A stretch of DNA of 18,531 nt from an uncultured Verrucomicrobiota bacterium (GCA_946482165.1 CAMLQS010000062.1:1-18531), one strand, 5' to 3'. Counted from the stretch's first letter, positions 7,006 through 15,820 are shown. Program-made: numbers and translations. The notes: a model not told the origin generated them from the letters alone.

Positions 7006-8658
7006 ATGAAAATATCCCGCTCCACGCTTCGTCCTTCGCGCTTGGCCAAGTTCGCAGTCACTTGCCTTGTTCTCTCTCCCGCCGCCTTCGCCGCCAGCGC
7101 CACGTGGGACGGCGGCGCCGGCACGAACGTCATCAACACCGGAAGCAATTGGACTGGCGACGCCGCGCCCGTCGCCGCCAACGACACCGCCACATGGGAT
7201 GGCACCGCCCCCGGCAATCTTGCTCTCATCTGGAGCTCCAATTTCGGCGTTGCGGGCGGCACCGCAACCACCGGCGGCACCAATCTCGTCATGACCGGCG
7301 CGCAGACCGGCTCGCTCTCGCTGGATGCCACGGGTGGCAATCTCAGCGTGGGCAACATCACCCTCAACTCGGGAGCCGGGGCGTTCACGCTCGGCGACGG
7401 CTCGGGAACGGCCACGATCGTTCTCCGCGGCGGCTCCACATTCACCAACGACTCGTCCACCGCAGCAACTATCAGGTCCGACGTCTCCGTCCTCAACGGC
7501 GGCGGCATCGGCGGCCGCGTCATCTCCTTCGGAGGCTCCGGCAACTGGGCCGTAGAAAACACCCTGATCACCGCGGGATTCACCAACTCCGGCACCGCCA
7601 GCCTAAGCAAAAGCGGCGCCGGGACCCTCACCCTCTCCGGCGCCAACGTCCATGGCGCCGGCACCACCGTGAGCGGCGGCGCCCTTGCGGTCACCCACGG
7701 AGGTGCGCTGGGCACCGGCAACGTCGCGCTCTCCGGCGGCCGTCTCCTCGTCTCCAACAACATCAATCTCGGCGGCGTGACCAACTATAACCTGACGGGC
7801 AGCGCCAATGTTCCCGGCACCTCATCCTTCGAGGCCCGCATCGTCAACGTCTCCGGCGCCAACGCGATCTCCGGCAACATCAACTTCAGCGCCGTCGGCG
7901 GGACGGTCGTCAACGTTCACTCTGCGGCCGGCATTCTCACGCTCAACGGCAACATCGCCGCCACGCTCACGACCACCACCGCGCGCACCTTCAACTTCGC
8001 CGGCGCGGGCGACATTATCTCCAACGGCGTCATCTCCAACGGCACCGTTGCCGTCGCCGTGTCGAAACTCGGTGCGGGCACCTTCACCGTGAACGGCGCC
8101 AACACCCACACCGGCGGCACCACCGTCACGGAAGGTATCCTCTCCGCCGGCCACGTATCCGCCCTCGGCACCGGTGACCTCGCCGTCAACGGCGGCACGC
8201 TCTCCTCCAGCGTCGCCTCTGTCTCGGACGTCGGCAACGTCACCTTTTCCTCCGGCGGCCTCGACCTCGGCGGCGTAAGCGTAGGCGCCCTCGCCCTCGC
8301 ATCCGGAAAAACCTTCACCATGTCTGGCGGAACTTGGTCTGTCAGCATTGGCTCCACCATCAGCTATGACCAAGTGACGAGCGCGGGCGGCGCCGCCGCC
8401 TTCAGCGTGTCCGACGCCACCATCGCGCTCAGCGGCATCTCGGATTACAGCGTCGGCTACAGCCTCTTCAGCGGCTTCGCCCCCGGCTCCGTCTCCAACC
8501 TATCCATCACCGGATACGATTCCGGCAGCTGGCTGGCCACGCTCGGCACCGATGGAGTGCTCAGCTTCTCCGCGGTCCCCGAGCCCTCGGCCTTCGCCTG
8601 CCTCGCCGGCCTTGCCGCCCTCGGCTTGGGAATGACCCGCCGTCGCCGCCAAAGCTGA
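7006..8658 (+). CDS. Secreted PATR repeat protein with C-terminal PEP-CTERM sorting signal
   Basis: 550 residues. I place the start at the ATG at 7006, not at 6742, because it begins a standard signal peptide (basic stretch, then FAVTCLVLSPAAFA, cleavage likely after Ala29). The 88 residues upstream are Pro/Arg-rich and look non-coding. The mature protein begins ASATWDGGAG, much like the long PATR protein on the other strand, and shares its GNITLNSGAGAFTLG-type segment. Two PATR repeats are seen near residues 204-230 and 358-380. The C-terminus has VPEPS at 524-528, a hydrophobic helix at about 529-543 and RRRR at 545-548, the three-part PEP-CTERM signal. By family knowledge such proteins are processed by an exosortase and placed at the surface or in extracellular matrix. 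No exosortase gene is in this window. No clear ribosome-binding site is present. Confidence 0.92.
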   Translation: MKISRSTLRPSRLAKFAVTCLVLSPAAFAASATWDGGAGTNVINTGSNWTGDAAPVAANDTATWDGTAPGNLALIWSSNFGVAGGTATTGGTNLVMTGAQTGSLSLDATGGNLSVGNITLNSGAGAFTLGDGSGTATIVLRGGSTFTNDSSTAATIRSDVSVLNGGGIGGRVISFGGSGNWAVENTLITAGFTNSGTASLSKSGAGTLTLSGANVHGAGTTVSGGALAVTHGGALGTGNVALSGGRLLVSNNINLGGVTNYNLTGSANVPGTSSFEARIVNVSGANAISGNINFSAVGGTVVNVHSAAGILTLNGNIAATLTTTTARTFNFAGAGDIISNGVISNGTVAVAVSKLGAGTFTVNGANTHTGGTTVTEGILSAGHVSALGTGDLAVNGGTLSSSVASVSDVGNVTFSSGGLDLGGVSVGALALASGKTFTMSGGTWSVSIGSTISYDQVTSAGGAAAFSVSDATIALSGISDYSVGYSLFSGFAPGSVSNLSITGYDSGSWLATLGTDGVLSFSAVPEPSAFACLAGLAALGLGMTRRRRQS

Positions 8659-8677
8659 GTCGTCTCTTGTCCAAGCC

Positions 8678-8719
8678 CGGACGGTCGCGGTCTTCCGCCG
8701 ACGCGACCGTCCGTTTCTC
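8678..8719 (+). terminator. Hairpin terminator after the PEP-CTERM gene
   Basis: A perfect 12-bp stem, cggacggtcgcg (8678-8689) and cgcgaccgtccg (8702-8713), with a 12-base loop, followed by tttctcc. It starts 20 bases after the stop codon. The T-run is short, so efficiency is uncertain, but stem and position fit a transcription terminator separating this gene from the one at 8771. Confidence 0.7.
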
Positions 8720-8770
8720 CCCCTCCACCCCGCCAAGTTCCCCGCCCCCTCCGGAGAGCACCTGGAACAA

Positions 8771-9427
8771 ATGAAAGCCTCGCCCCTCCTCGTCCCTCTC
8801 CTAGCCTTCGCCTTCTCTTCGCTGGGCGCCCGCGCGGATGTGGTTTTTCGTCACGAAGCCGCAGCGATTATCCAATCTTGGAGTCCCACTCGTGCCGGAG
8901 GCGCACTCGCCGTCTCCACTCTTCCGACCGGCGCCACCTATCAAGAAGCCCCTTTTCTCGATATCGAAGGCAGCGACTATTTCGCCCAGAGCATCATGGG
9001 GAACGGCCAACGCCTCAAGGCCCTCGCATTCTATGGCGCCGGCATGAGTCCGGTTCCTCTCGCCTATAGTATCTCCGTCCTCGATTACGGCCCGGTCAAC
9101 GAACCGATCGACACCTCCGCCGAGTTCAATCCCCGGACGCCTCCCTCCGTTGTGGCGATTTCGAGTTTCGTTTTGGGAACAACCCCCTCCGGACGCCTCT
9201 TCTTTGAATTCAAAGGCGAAGACAGCACCGTCCTCGCCGCCGACCACGCCTACGTCGTGCTCATCACCACGGAGGGCAGCGGCAAGCTGCGCCTCCATCG
9301 CATGGCTACCGGCGATTCCTACGAGGACGGCGCCTGCGCCAGAGGCCTCAATCTGAATCCCTCCGTTTTCAACTCCACCGGCGCCACTCGGGACGCCGTC
9401 TTCGCCCTCTACACTGCCGCGCCCTGA
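8771..9427 (+). CDS. Secreted protein of unknown function
   Basis: 218 residues. The ATG at 8771 begins a clean signal peptide with cleavage probably after Ala22 (GARA|DVV), giving a mature protein of about 196 residues. A purine run, ggagag (8753-8758), lies rather far upstream as a possible ribosome-binding site. The mature part looks like an all-beta fold, with alternating hydrophobic strands such as LKALAFYGAG, LAYSISVLDYG, RLFFEFKG and HAYVVLITTE. It has no PEP-CTERM signal, no lipobox and no DxDGDG module, so it is probably periplasmic or released. I do not recognise the family. It sits 63 bases upstream of the pseudopilin gene on the same strand and may be co-transcribed with it. Confidence 0.8.
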   Translation: MKASPLLVPLLAFAFSSLGARADVVFRHEAAAIIQSWSPTRAGGALAVSTLPTGATYQEAPFLDIEGSDYFAQSIMGNGQRLKALAFYGAGMSPVPLAYSISVLDYGPVNEPIDTSAEFNPRTPPSVVAISSFVLGTTPSGRLFFEFKGEDSTVLAADHAYVVLITTEGSGKLRLHRMATGDSYEDGACARGLNLNPSVFNSTGATRDAVFALYTAAP

Positions 9428-9490
9428 AGGCCCGGCGAACCCCTCGTTCATCATCCGCTCTTCCCCTCAACCTTTCATCCCCCGCCCATC

Positions 9491-10312
9491 ATGCATCGCC
9501 CAACCCTCTGCTCGTCGCCCCGTCCTCGCCGCGGATTTACACTGATCGAACTGCTCACGGTCATCGCAATCATCGGCATCTTGGCCGCGATTCTCATCCC
9601 AACCGTCGGAATGGTCCGGAAAAAAGCCAAGGCCGCCGACTGCGTCAGCCGTCTTCGCCAGATCGGAACCGCGATCCGCCTGTTCTCGGACGAGAACAAA
9701 GGCATGGTTCCGCCGTGGCGAGGCAAGCCCGCCGACGAGCCCGGCGCCCAAGGCGTCCTTTGGACGCAAGCCATCATCAGCTACATGACCATCAAAGCCG
9801 GCACCAGCACCGGATCCCCCGTATTGCCCAATTTAGCCGAGGGCACCGATTACTCCCAGATCCCGCAGTATTTCTATATGTGCCCAGGAGGCACGCTGCC
9901 CGTGAAAGGCCGTTCTTGGGGCAGCTACGCGGTCCACCCGGTGATCATGCAATCCAACGCGGCCGGCCCCATCTACCGGATCTCCCGCGTGCAACGTCCG
10001 TCGATGGTGATTTTGGTCGCCGACGGATCGCAAAACGATCAAGGCGGCGACGAATTCTACAGCCTTTACGGATCCGCCAGCGACGGGTCGCACGGATACT
10101 TCAACAAGACCTACACAGCGAGCGACTCGTCCAAACCCTTTGACGCAATTTTGGATTCAGCCACTAGCAATCCCGACCGAGACCGAGCGGCGAGCGTCGG
10201 CTTCCTCCGCTACCGCCACAACAACAACGTCAATTGTCTCTTCGTCGACGGCCACGTCGCGGCCAAAGTCCGGGGCTCCCTCACCTACGCGAACGTCATC
10301 GAGAATAGATAG
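9491..10312 (+). CDS. Type II pseudopilin-like protein with H-X9-DG C-terminal motif
   Basis: 273 residues. The N-terminus has the prepilin peptidase site RRG|FTLIELL, with cleavage after Gly15, the conserved Glu at mature position 5 (Glu20), and a hydrophobic helix to about residue 40. The C-terminus carries His243, nine residues, then Asp253-Gly254 (RHNNNVNCLFVDGHVA), an exact match to the H-X9-DG signature of a prepilin family greatly expanded in Verrucomicrobiota and Planctomycetes. Such proteins are processed by prepilin peptidase and are thought to join pseudopilus or secretion fibres; the roles of these expanded members are mostly unknown. No other type II secretion gene is present. 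The leader before the ATG is C/T-rich with no Shine-Dalgarno. Confidence 0.93.
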   Translation: MHRPTLCSSPRPRRGFTLIELLTVIAIIGILAAILIPTVGMVRKKAKAADCVSRLRQIGTAIRLFSDENKGMVPPWRGKPADEPGAQGVLWTQAIISYMTIKAGTSTGSPVLPNLAEGTDYSQIPQYFYMCPGGTLPVKGRSWGSYAVHPVIMQSNAAGPIYRISRVQRPSMVILVADGSQNDQGGDEFYSLYGSASDGSHGYFNKTYTASDSSKPFDAILDSATSNPDRDRAASVGFLRYRHNNNVNCLFVDGHVAAKVRGSLTYANVIENR

Positions 10313-10684
10313 CCTGCCTTTGTCCGTCCAACCCGCGCTCCGCGCGATGTGGCCACAAAAGGCGCAGCGAGCTCAGGACTCCCACACCCTTGAGCCTCCT
10401 GCGCCTTCTGTGGCCTTCGTTATTTGCCCCCTCGGAAAAAGACCGGCGGAAAGTCCAAGATCCCCTCACTGAGGCACGGGGTGTGAGACAAGACAGCCTC
10501 GCTCTTGTGCGCTATCTCGCTCCGCCGTCAGCCCGAGCGGACAACATATTCACTCTCGGAATACAGAAGAGCCGCTGCGGATAGGAGCACGACGGGCAGC
10601 CGTCCCCCTTCTCCGTAGACCCTTCGTTCGCCGACGGCCGAGCCCAACCCCACTTTCCCCGGCGCCACTGGGATGCCATTATAA
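10313..10684. other. Non-coding spacer upstream of the GH98 gene
   Basis: No credible gene is seen. It contains the long inverted repeat at 10351-10415 and a small hairpin, gacgg/ccgtc, near 10590-10605. The last bases before the GH98 ATG (10670-10684) include ggga 11 bases upstream, a weak possible ribosome-binding site. No confident promoter could be placed. Confidence 0.5.
10351..10415. repeat. Long imperfect inverted repeat (about 27-bp arms)
   Basis: Arms at 10351-10377 and 10388-10415 are complementary. The outer 17 bases (ggccacaaaaggcgcag against ctgcgccttctgtggcc) have one mismatch. After a 3-base internal mismatch the pairing resumes through gctca/tgagc to a loop of about 10 bases. 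It lies 38 bases after the pseudopilin stop and could act as its terminator, though no run of Ts follows directly. The length and the cacaaaaggcgca-type sequence would also suit a dispersed intergenic repeat of the REP/MITE kind. Confidence 0.75.
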
Positions 10685-13600
10685 ATGAACCTCCGCCCGC
10701 TCCTCCGCGTTCTACCCCTTTCGCTGCTCCTGTTCGTTTTCATCGCGCAATTCGCCACGGTCGCCCAAGCCGCCGCGCCCCTGCGCCGGCCGATCTCCCC
10801 TCGGCAACCGATGTGGCTCGTCCACATCGACACTTGGAACTACGCCGATCCGCAGAAGATCATCGATCTCATCCCCGCCGACATCCGGCCCTTCGTGGTG
10901 ATGAACATCTCGCTGTCGATCAGCCACGACGAGGCGACCAGCCAGTTCCAAGTCGCCGAATACGGCTACGAGATCGCCAAGTCGTGGCTGCGCGCCTGCG
11001 CCCAGAACCGGATGTGGGCCATGGTCCAGCCGTCCAGCGGTGGCTACAGCCAGTTCTCCGACGCCGATCTCTCCGTCTACGAGGAATTCTACCGCGACTA
11101 CCCCAACCTGATCGGGTTTAACTATTGCGAGCAATTCTGGGGCTTCGACAGCGCCACCGACCCGCTCTCCCCGGCATGGGCCGACCGGATCAACCACTTC
11201 GCGAACCTGCTCGCGTTGAGCAACCGCCACGGCGGCTACCTCGTGGTCAGCTGGTGCGGCAACCAGTGGAGCCCCAACATCAATCCCATCGCCATGCTCA
11301 AGCGCGTGCCGGCCTTCGCCGCCGCCTGCCGCACCTACACGGAAAACTACATCCTCTGCGAAAAATACACCACGCAGACCTACCAGTCCGACATGGAGAG
11401 CCTCTGCCTCGGCGCCTACCTCTCCGGATACTCCGGCAACTACGGCATGCGCTACGACGACACCGGCTGGACCGACTCCACCGGCGCCCATGCGAACTTC
11501 ACCATGGCCACGCAGGGCGCGCCTTTCCTCGAGCACGTCATGCTCACCGGCCAGACCGTCTTCGACGGCCCCGAACTCATCTGGACCCAGTGCTTCCGCG
11601 AGATCAGCGCCGGCTCCACCACCGACGGATATAGCATGCGCCGCTGGGAAACGTTCTCCCAGTTCGACAACGTCAGCGTGGACCTCTTTCGCAAGGTGCT
11701 CGACGGCACCGTTCGAATCCCCACCCGCCGCGAGGTCATCGACCGCACGAAGGTCGTCGCCATCGCCAACGTCAACTCCGGCACCTCCGACGCTCAATAC
11801 AGCTCCCTCGAAACGCTTTTCGAAGGCCTCTACCGCATGGACGGCGACGGCAACCTGAGGAACAACAAATCCTTCTTCAAAAAGACCGGCCGCTACCCGA
11901 CCATCCCGACCGTTTATCAACTCGACGACGCCGACGCCCAGTCCTTCGCGGTGCAGGTCAACCACTCCGCCGCCGCCACCCGCTGGCCCACCCTCGCCGC
12001 CAAGACCGCCGAGTTCGACGGCCTCTTTCCGGAGGAATACACCGGGGACATCTACGCCGGCCGCCACGAGAACGGCTGGGTGGTCTACAACCCCTACAAG
12101 ACCGGCCAGACCGCCAGCGGCTCCGTTCCGTTCAAATACAATACCTGCGACCGCATGGAGCTCACGCTCTCCCAATACACCGCGGGCGTGGTGAAGGAAT
12201 ACGCCGGCCAAGTTACGTATTACCTTACCAACTACGACAACGTCCTCGATACCGGCCTCAAGACCGACGTCATCGCGATCCACGGCGCCACCTCCGAACC
12301 CACCTGGTCCTTCGCCGATCGCGGCAGCCATCAGGCCAGCGTGGTGACGCAGTCCTGGTCGGGCGGCGTCTTCACCCTGACCGTCCAGCACAACGGCCCG
12401 CTCGACATCACGGTCAATTGCTCCGGCGCCGCCGCCGGCCGCCTCACCGCCTACACCTCCGCCTCCGTCGCCGCCCCGTCCGCGCCCCCGACCTACGTCG
12501 GCCCGCTCCAATACGAGGCCGAGTGCTTCGACTACAAGAACATCGACGGCATCACCAAGGGCGGAAACACCGGCGACGTCCGCAACTACACCGGCCAAGG
12601 CTACCTCCGCTTCGGCACCGTCGCCACCTCCGCCATGCGCGACACCGTGACCGTGCCCGCCGCGGGCGTCTACCGGCTCGATACCCGCTACTCTTTCGTC
12701 GGCGCGGACATCACCTCCGTCGGTCTCTACGTGAACGGTTCCCTGGTCGCCACGCCCACCTTCACCCAGACGCCCACGCTCAGCGACTGGACGGTCCTTA
12801 CGCAGTCCGTCACGCTCCGGGCCGGCGCCAACACTCTCGAGTATCGCGCCAACGCCACCCGACCGACCGTCGTCCACTTCGACAACATCGTCGTCGCTCC
12901 GACCGCCTTCACCCACGGCGCCGTCATCCAGGAAAACGAGGACGGCTTCCTCCAGGTCGACGGGGTGATCGCCTCCGCCGAGACGGGCCACACCGGGACC
13001 GGCTACGCCGACACGACCGACGCGGCCGGCGCGAGCATCCGTTGGAAAATCAACTCCCCCTTCGAGACCACCGCCTCCTTCACCTTCCGCTACGCCAGCA
13101 CCGAGGACCGCACGGCCGCCCTCTATGTCGAAGGCGTCAACCTCATCCCGGGCGTCCTCCTTCCCTCCACCGGATCCCTCTCCACCTGGGGTCTCGTCAC
13201 CGTCCACGCCTCCGTCCGCGCCGGGCTCTCCGGGGTTCGGCTGCAATCCGTATCCGCAGGTGGACTACCCAATATCGACTTCCTCGGCGTCGGCGGCGCC
13301 GAGGTCGGCGGCAGCCTCGCGCCGGCCGCGGACACCTACGTGCGCGACGGGAATTCCAACGTGAACGCCAACTTCGGCACGAGCGCGCAGCTCGTGGCCA
13401 AGTATGACTCCAACGCGAACTCGGGTTTCAACCGCGTCTCCTACCTCAAGTTCGACGTCGGCGGGCTCGCCGACGCGCAAAACGTCAAACTGAAGCTCGT
13501 CCCCTTCCAGGTGGATGGCGCCGCCACGCTTTCCTACGAGGGTATCTCCAGCGACGCCTGGACGGAGACCGGCATGACGTGGAACAATCGCCCCACCGCC

Positions 13601-15685
13601 GCAGGCACCTTCCTCACCACCTTCGCCGGCTACGCGGTGGGCCGGCAAATCGAGGTGGATATCACCGAAGCGGCGAACGCCGAAGCCGCCGGCGACGGCA
13701 CCCTCTCGCTGCGGATCTCCAACGGCGGTGGCAACTTCATCGGCTTCCACTCCCGCGAAAGCGCCACTCCCGCGTTCCGCCCCGTTCTCGAATACACCGT
13801 TTCCTCCATCACGCCCGATTCGAGCCCGATCGCCCTTCACCTCCGTCTCGACGACGGCGCCGGGACCACCGCCGCGGATTCCTCCGGCCGCGACCGAAAC
13901 GGCACGCTGGTCAACTCGTCCGCCTGGGTCGCCGGCAGCGACGCCAAGATCGACGGCGCGCTGAAACTCACCGGCGGCCACGTGACGCTACCGGCGGGCA
14001 TCGTGAGCGGCCTCGACGACTGCACCGTCGCCTTCTGGGTGAAGCTCGACTCGATCAACACCTGGGCCCGCGTCTTCGACTTCAACAACGGCACCACCAC
14101 CAGCAGCATGTATTTCGTGCCGCGGACGGCGGGCGGCCTGGTCCGCTTCGGCCTCAGCGGACAAAACCTCGAGGCGCCCGCCGGCGTCCAGTTCGCCACC
14201 GGCGTCTGGACCCACGTGGCCGTCACGCTCTCGGGCAACACGACCACGATGTATCTCAACGGCGCGGCGGTCGCCACCACCACGACGATGACCAACAATC
14301 CGTCCGGTCTCGGCATCACGCCCAATAACTTCATCGGCAAATCCGCCTCCACCGCCGACCCCGCCCTCCGCGGCACGGTCGACGACTTCCGCATCTACGA
14401 GATTCCCCTGGGCGCCGCCGAAATCGCCGCCCTGTCGGGCTCGGGTTCGTCCGCCGTCAGTTCGCTGAACCGCGCGAACGTCACGCCGAGCAACTCCGCC
14501 GCCGTCAACTGGACTTTGACCTTCGACTCCGCGACCACCGGCGTCACCGCCTCCAATTTTTCCCTCTCCGGCACCGCGACCTCGGGAGCATCCATCGGCA
14601 CCCCGACCACCGACGATTCGGGTCTTACTTGGAATATCCCCGTCACCACGGGGCCGGGCGACGGAACCTTGCAGCTGGATATGGCCAACGCCATCGGCCT
14701 CGGCCAGGCGATCTCCACCGCCCTGCCCTTCAACGGCCAAGCCTACACGATGGACAAGACCGCCCCCCTCATCACGAGCGGCGCCACCGCTTCGGGAGAT
14801 TATCGCAACGCCGGCTTCTCCTACACGATCACCGCGTCGGGCTCCGCCACCGCCTACGGCGCGTCCGGACTGCCCTCCGGTCTCGGCGTCGATTCTGGCT
14901 CGGGCGCGATCACCGGAACACCGACCCAGGCGGGCACCTTTAACGCTACCATCACCGCCACCGACGCGGCCGGCAACCTGGCCTCCGCTCCGATCACAAT
15001 CACCATCCACGCCGCGGTTCTCACCGTCACGGCCGATTCCAAGAGCCGCGTCTATGGCGCGGCCAACCCCGTCTTCACCACGACAATCACCGGCTTCGTA
15101 GGCGGCGAGACCGCGTCCGTCCTGTCCGGCGCCGCCTCCCTCTCCACCGCGGCAGATGCCGCGAGCGTGCCCGGCGACTACCCCATCGCCGTCGCCCTCG
15201 GAACCTTGGCAGCGACCAACTACACGTTCTCGTTTGTGAACGGCACGCTGACCGTGACCGCGCTCACCTACGCGGATTGGAAAGCCGAAAACTTCGCTCC
15301 GGGCGATCAGGCCAACGACGCGATCAGCGGACCCGAAGCCGATCCGGACGGCGACGGCATGGCGAACCTCCTGGAGCATGCCCTCGGCGGCGATCCGCTC
15401 GAAAACAACCGCTCCATCCTCCCCGGCGTCGGCGCCAGCGGCGGGAACGTCCTCCTCACGTTCCTGCGCCCCGACGGACCCGAAAGCGTGCTGAGCCTCA
15501 CCGTGCAAAGCAGCGCCGACCTCGCCGCCTGGACAGACCACACCGTCGGCGCGACTTCGGGCACTTCCAACGGCGCGATCATCGCGGTGGAGGAAAACGG
15601 CACCGCCCCCGATTCCATCACAGTCCTCATCCCGCTCGACGGCGCAGCCCGCAAGTTCGTCCGCCTCCAGGCCGCGACCAACTGA
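10685..15685 (+). CDS. Multi-domain secreted GH98 glycoside hydrolase with CBM-like, DNRLRE, LamG, Ig-like and MBG domains
   Basis: 1666 residues. A signal peptide ends at about Ala29 (AQA|AAP). The GH98 catalytic part (30-350) starts MWLVHIDTWNYADPQKI; candidate catalytic acids are Glu149 in CEQFWGF, Asp257/Asp258 in RYDDTGW and Glu297 in DGPELIW. The GH98 C-terminal beta region follows (350-590). Next come two carbohydrate-binding-like beta-sandwiches (605-738, starting YEAECFDY; 741-870), a DNRLRE domain (880-1038, ADTYVRDG, SYLKFDV), a LamG/concanavalin-like domain (1048-1240), an Ig-like domain (1255-1350), a putative-Ig domain (1360-1442), an MBG domain (1444-1526, SKSRVYGAANP) and a C-terminal DPDGDGMANLLEHALGGDP module (from 1553). 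GH98 members are endo-acting: blood-group endo-beta-galactosidases or xylanases. The nearby GH30 gene makes xylan plausible; this is inference. A tandem paralogue follows. Confidence 0.9.
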   Translation: MNLRPLLRVLPLSLLLFVFIAQFATVAQAAAPLRRPISPRQPMWLVHIDTWNYADPQKIIDLIPADIRPFVVMNISLSISHDEATSQFQVAEYGYEIAKSWLRACAQNRMWAMVQPSSGGYSQFSDADLSVYEEFYRDYPNLIGFNYCEQFWGFDSATDPLSPAWADRINHFANLLALSNRHGGYLVVSWCGNQWSPNINPIAMLKRVPAFAAACRTYTENYILCEKYTTQTYQSDMESLCLGAYLSGYSGNYGMRYDDTGWTDSTGAHANFTMATQGAPFLEHVMLTGQTVFDGPELIWTQCFREISAGSTTDGYSMRRWETFSQFDNVSVDLFRKVLDGTVRIPTRREVIDRTKVVAIANVNSGTSDAQYSSLETLFEGLYRMDGDGNLRNNKSFFKKTGRYPTIPTVYQLDDADAQSFAVQVNHSAAATRWPTLAAKTAEFDGLFPEEYTGDIYAGRHENGWVVYNPYKTGQTASGSVPFKYNTCDRMELTLSQYTAGVVKEYAGQVTYYLTNYDNVLDTGLKTDVIAIHGATSEPTWSFADRGSHQASVVTQSWSGGVFTLTVQHNGPLDITVNCSGAAAGRLTAYTSASVAAPSAPPTYVGPLQYEAECFDYKNIDGITKGGNTGDVRNYTGQGYLRFGTVATSAMRDTVTVPAAGVYRLDTRYSFVGADITSVGLYVNGSLVATPTFTQTPTLSDWTVLTQSVTLRAGANTLEYRANATRPTVVHFDNIVVAPTAFTHGAVIQENEDGFLQVDGVIASAETGHTGTGYADTTDAAGASIRWKINSPFETTASFTFRYASTEDRTAALYVEGVNLIPGVLLPSTGSLSTWGLVTVHASVRAGLSGVRLQSVSAGGLPNIDFLGVGGAEVGGSLAPAADTYVRDGNSNVNANFGTSAQLVAKYDSNANSGFNRVSYLKFDVGGLADAQNVKLKLVPFQVDGAATLSYEGISSDAWTETGMTWNNRPTAAGTFLTTFAGYAVGRQIEVDITEAANAEAAGDGTLSLRISNGGGNFIGFHSRESATPAFRPVLEYTVSSITPDSSPIALHLRLDDGAGTTAADSSGRDRNGTLVNSSAWVAGSDAKIDGALKLTGGHVTLPAGIVSGLDDCTVAFWVKLDSINTWARVFDFNNGTTTSSMYFVPRTAGGLVRFGLSGQNLEAPAGVQFATGVWTHVAVTLSGNTTTMYLNGAAVATTTTMTNNPSGLGITPNNFIGKSASTADPALRGTVDDFRIYEIPLGAAEIAALSGSGSSAVSSLNRANVTPSNSAAVNWTLTFDSATTGVTASNFSLSGTATSGASIGTPTTDDSGLTWNIPVTTGPGDGTLQLDMANAIGLGQAISTALPFNGQAYTMDKTAPLITSGATASGDYRNAGFSYTITASGSATAYGASGLPSGLGVDSGSGAITGTPTQAGTFNATITATDAAGNLASAPITITIHAAVLTVTADSKSRVYGAANPVFTTTITGFVGGETASVLSGAASLSTAADAASVPGDYPIAVALGTLAATNYTFSFVNGTLTVTALTYADWKAENFAPGDQANDAISGPEADPDGDGMANLLEHALGGDPLENNRSILPGVGASGGNVLLTFLRPDGPESVLSLTVQSSADLAAWTDHTVGATSGTSNGAIIAVEENGTAPDSITVLIPLDGAARKFVRLQAATN
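11285..11513 (+). repeat. 229-bp tract identical to 16418-16646 (GH98 copy 1)
   Basis: Base-by-base reading shows no difference from 16418-16646, third codon positions included. Just outside the tract the copies differ at several wobble and amino-acid positions (aat/aac on the left, cag/ctg on the right). It covers the segment from PIAMLKRV to FTMAT, including the RYDDTGW motif. Confidence 0.93.
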
Positions 15686-15820
15686 GCCCGATCCGCATTC
15701 CGGCTCCAACCTTGTAGGCCAGACCACTGGCATGGTGACCGACCAGCGGTCGGGCCTGGGCCCGCAGCGCAGCGCCCCCCTGCCCCCTCGCTCATCCCCG
15801 CACCCCCACCCCACCCCAAA
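15686..15820 (+). promoter_or_regulatory. Spacer between the tandem GH98 genes with C-rich leader
   Basis: 135 bases. A small hairpin, ccgacc agc ggtcgg (15739-15753), lies in the middle, with no T-run after it. Bases 15774-15820 are almost purine-free and C-rich up to the ATG, with no Shine-Dalgarno. It shows no similarity to the region upstream of the first GH98 gene, so the duplication does not appear to include the promoter. Confidence 0.4.

Noticed and set aside
6250..8658. Sigma-54-type promoter for the PEP-CTERM gene, as known for some PEP-CTERM regulons
   Set aside because: I looked for TGGCAC-N5-TTGC-like spacing upstream of 7006 and found no acceptable match.
10390..10584. 64-codon open frame in the spacer before the GH98 gene
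   Set aside because: It begins inside the inverted repeat and has no recognisable motif or ribosome-binding site.
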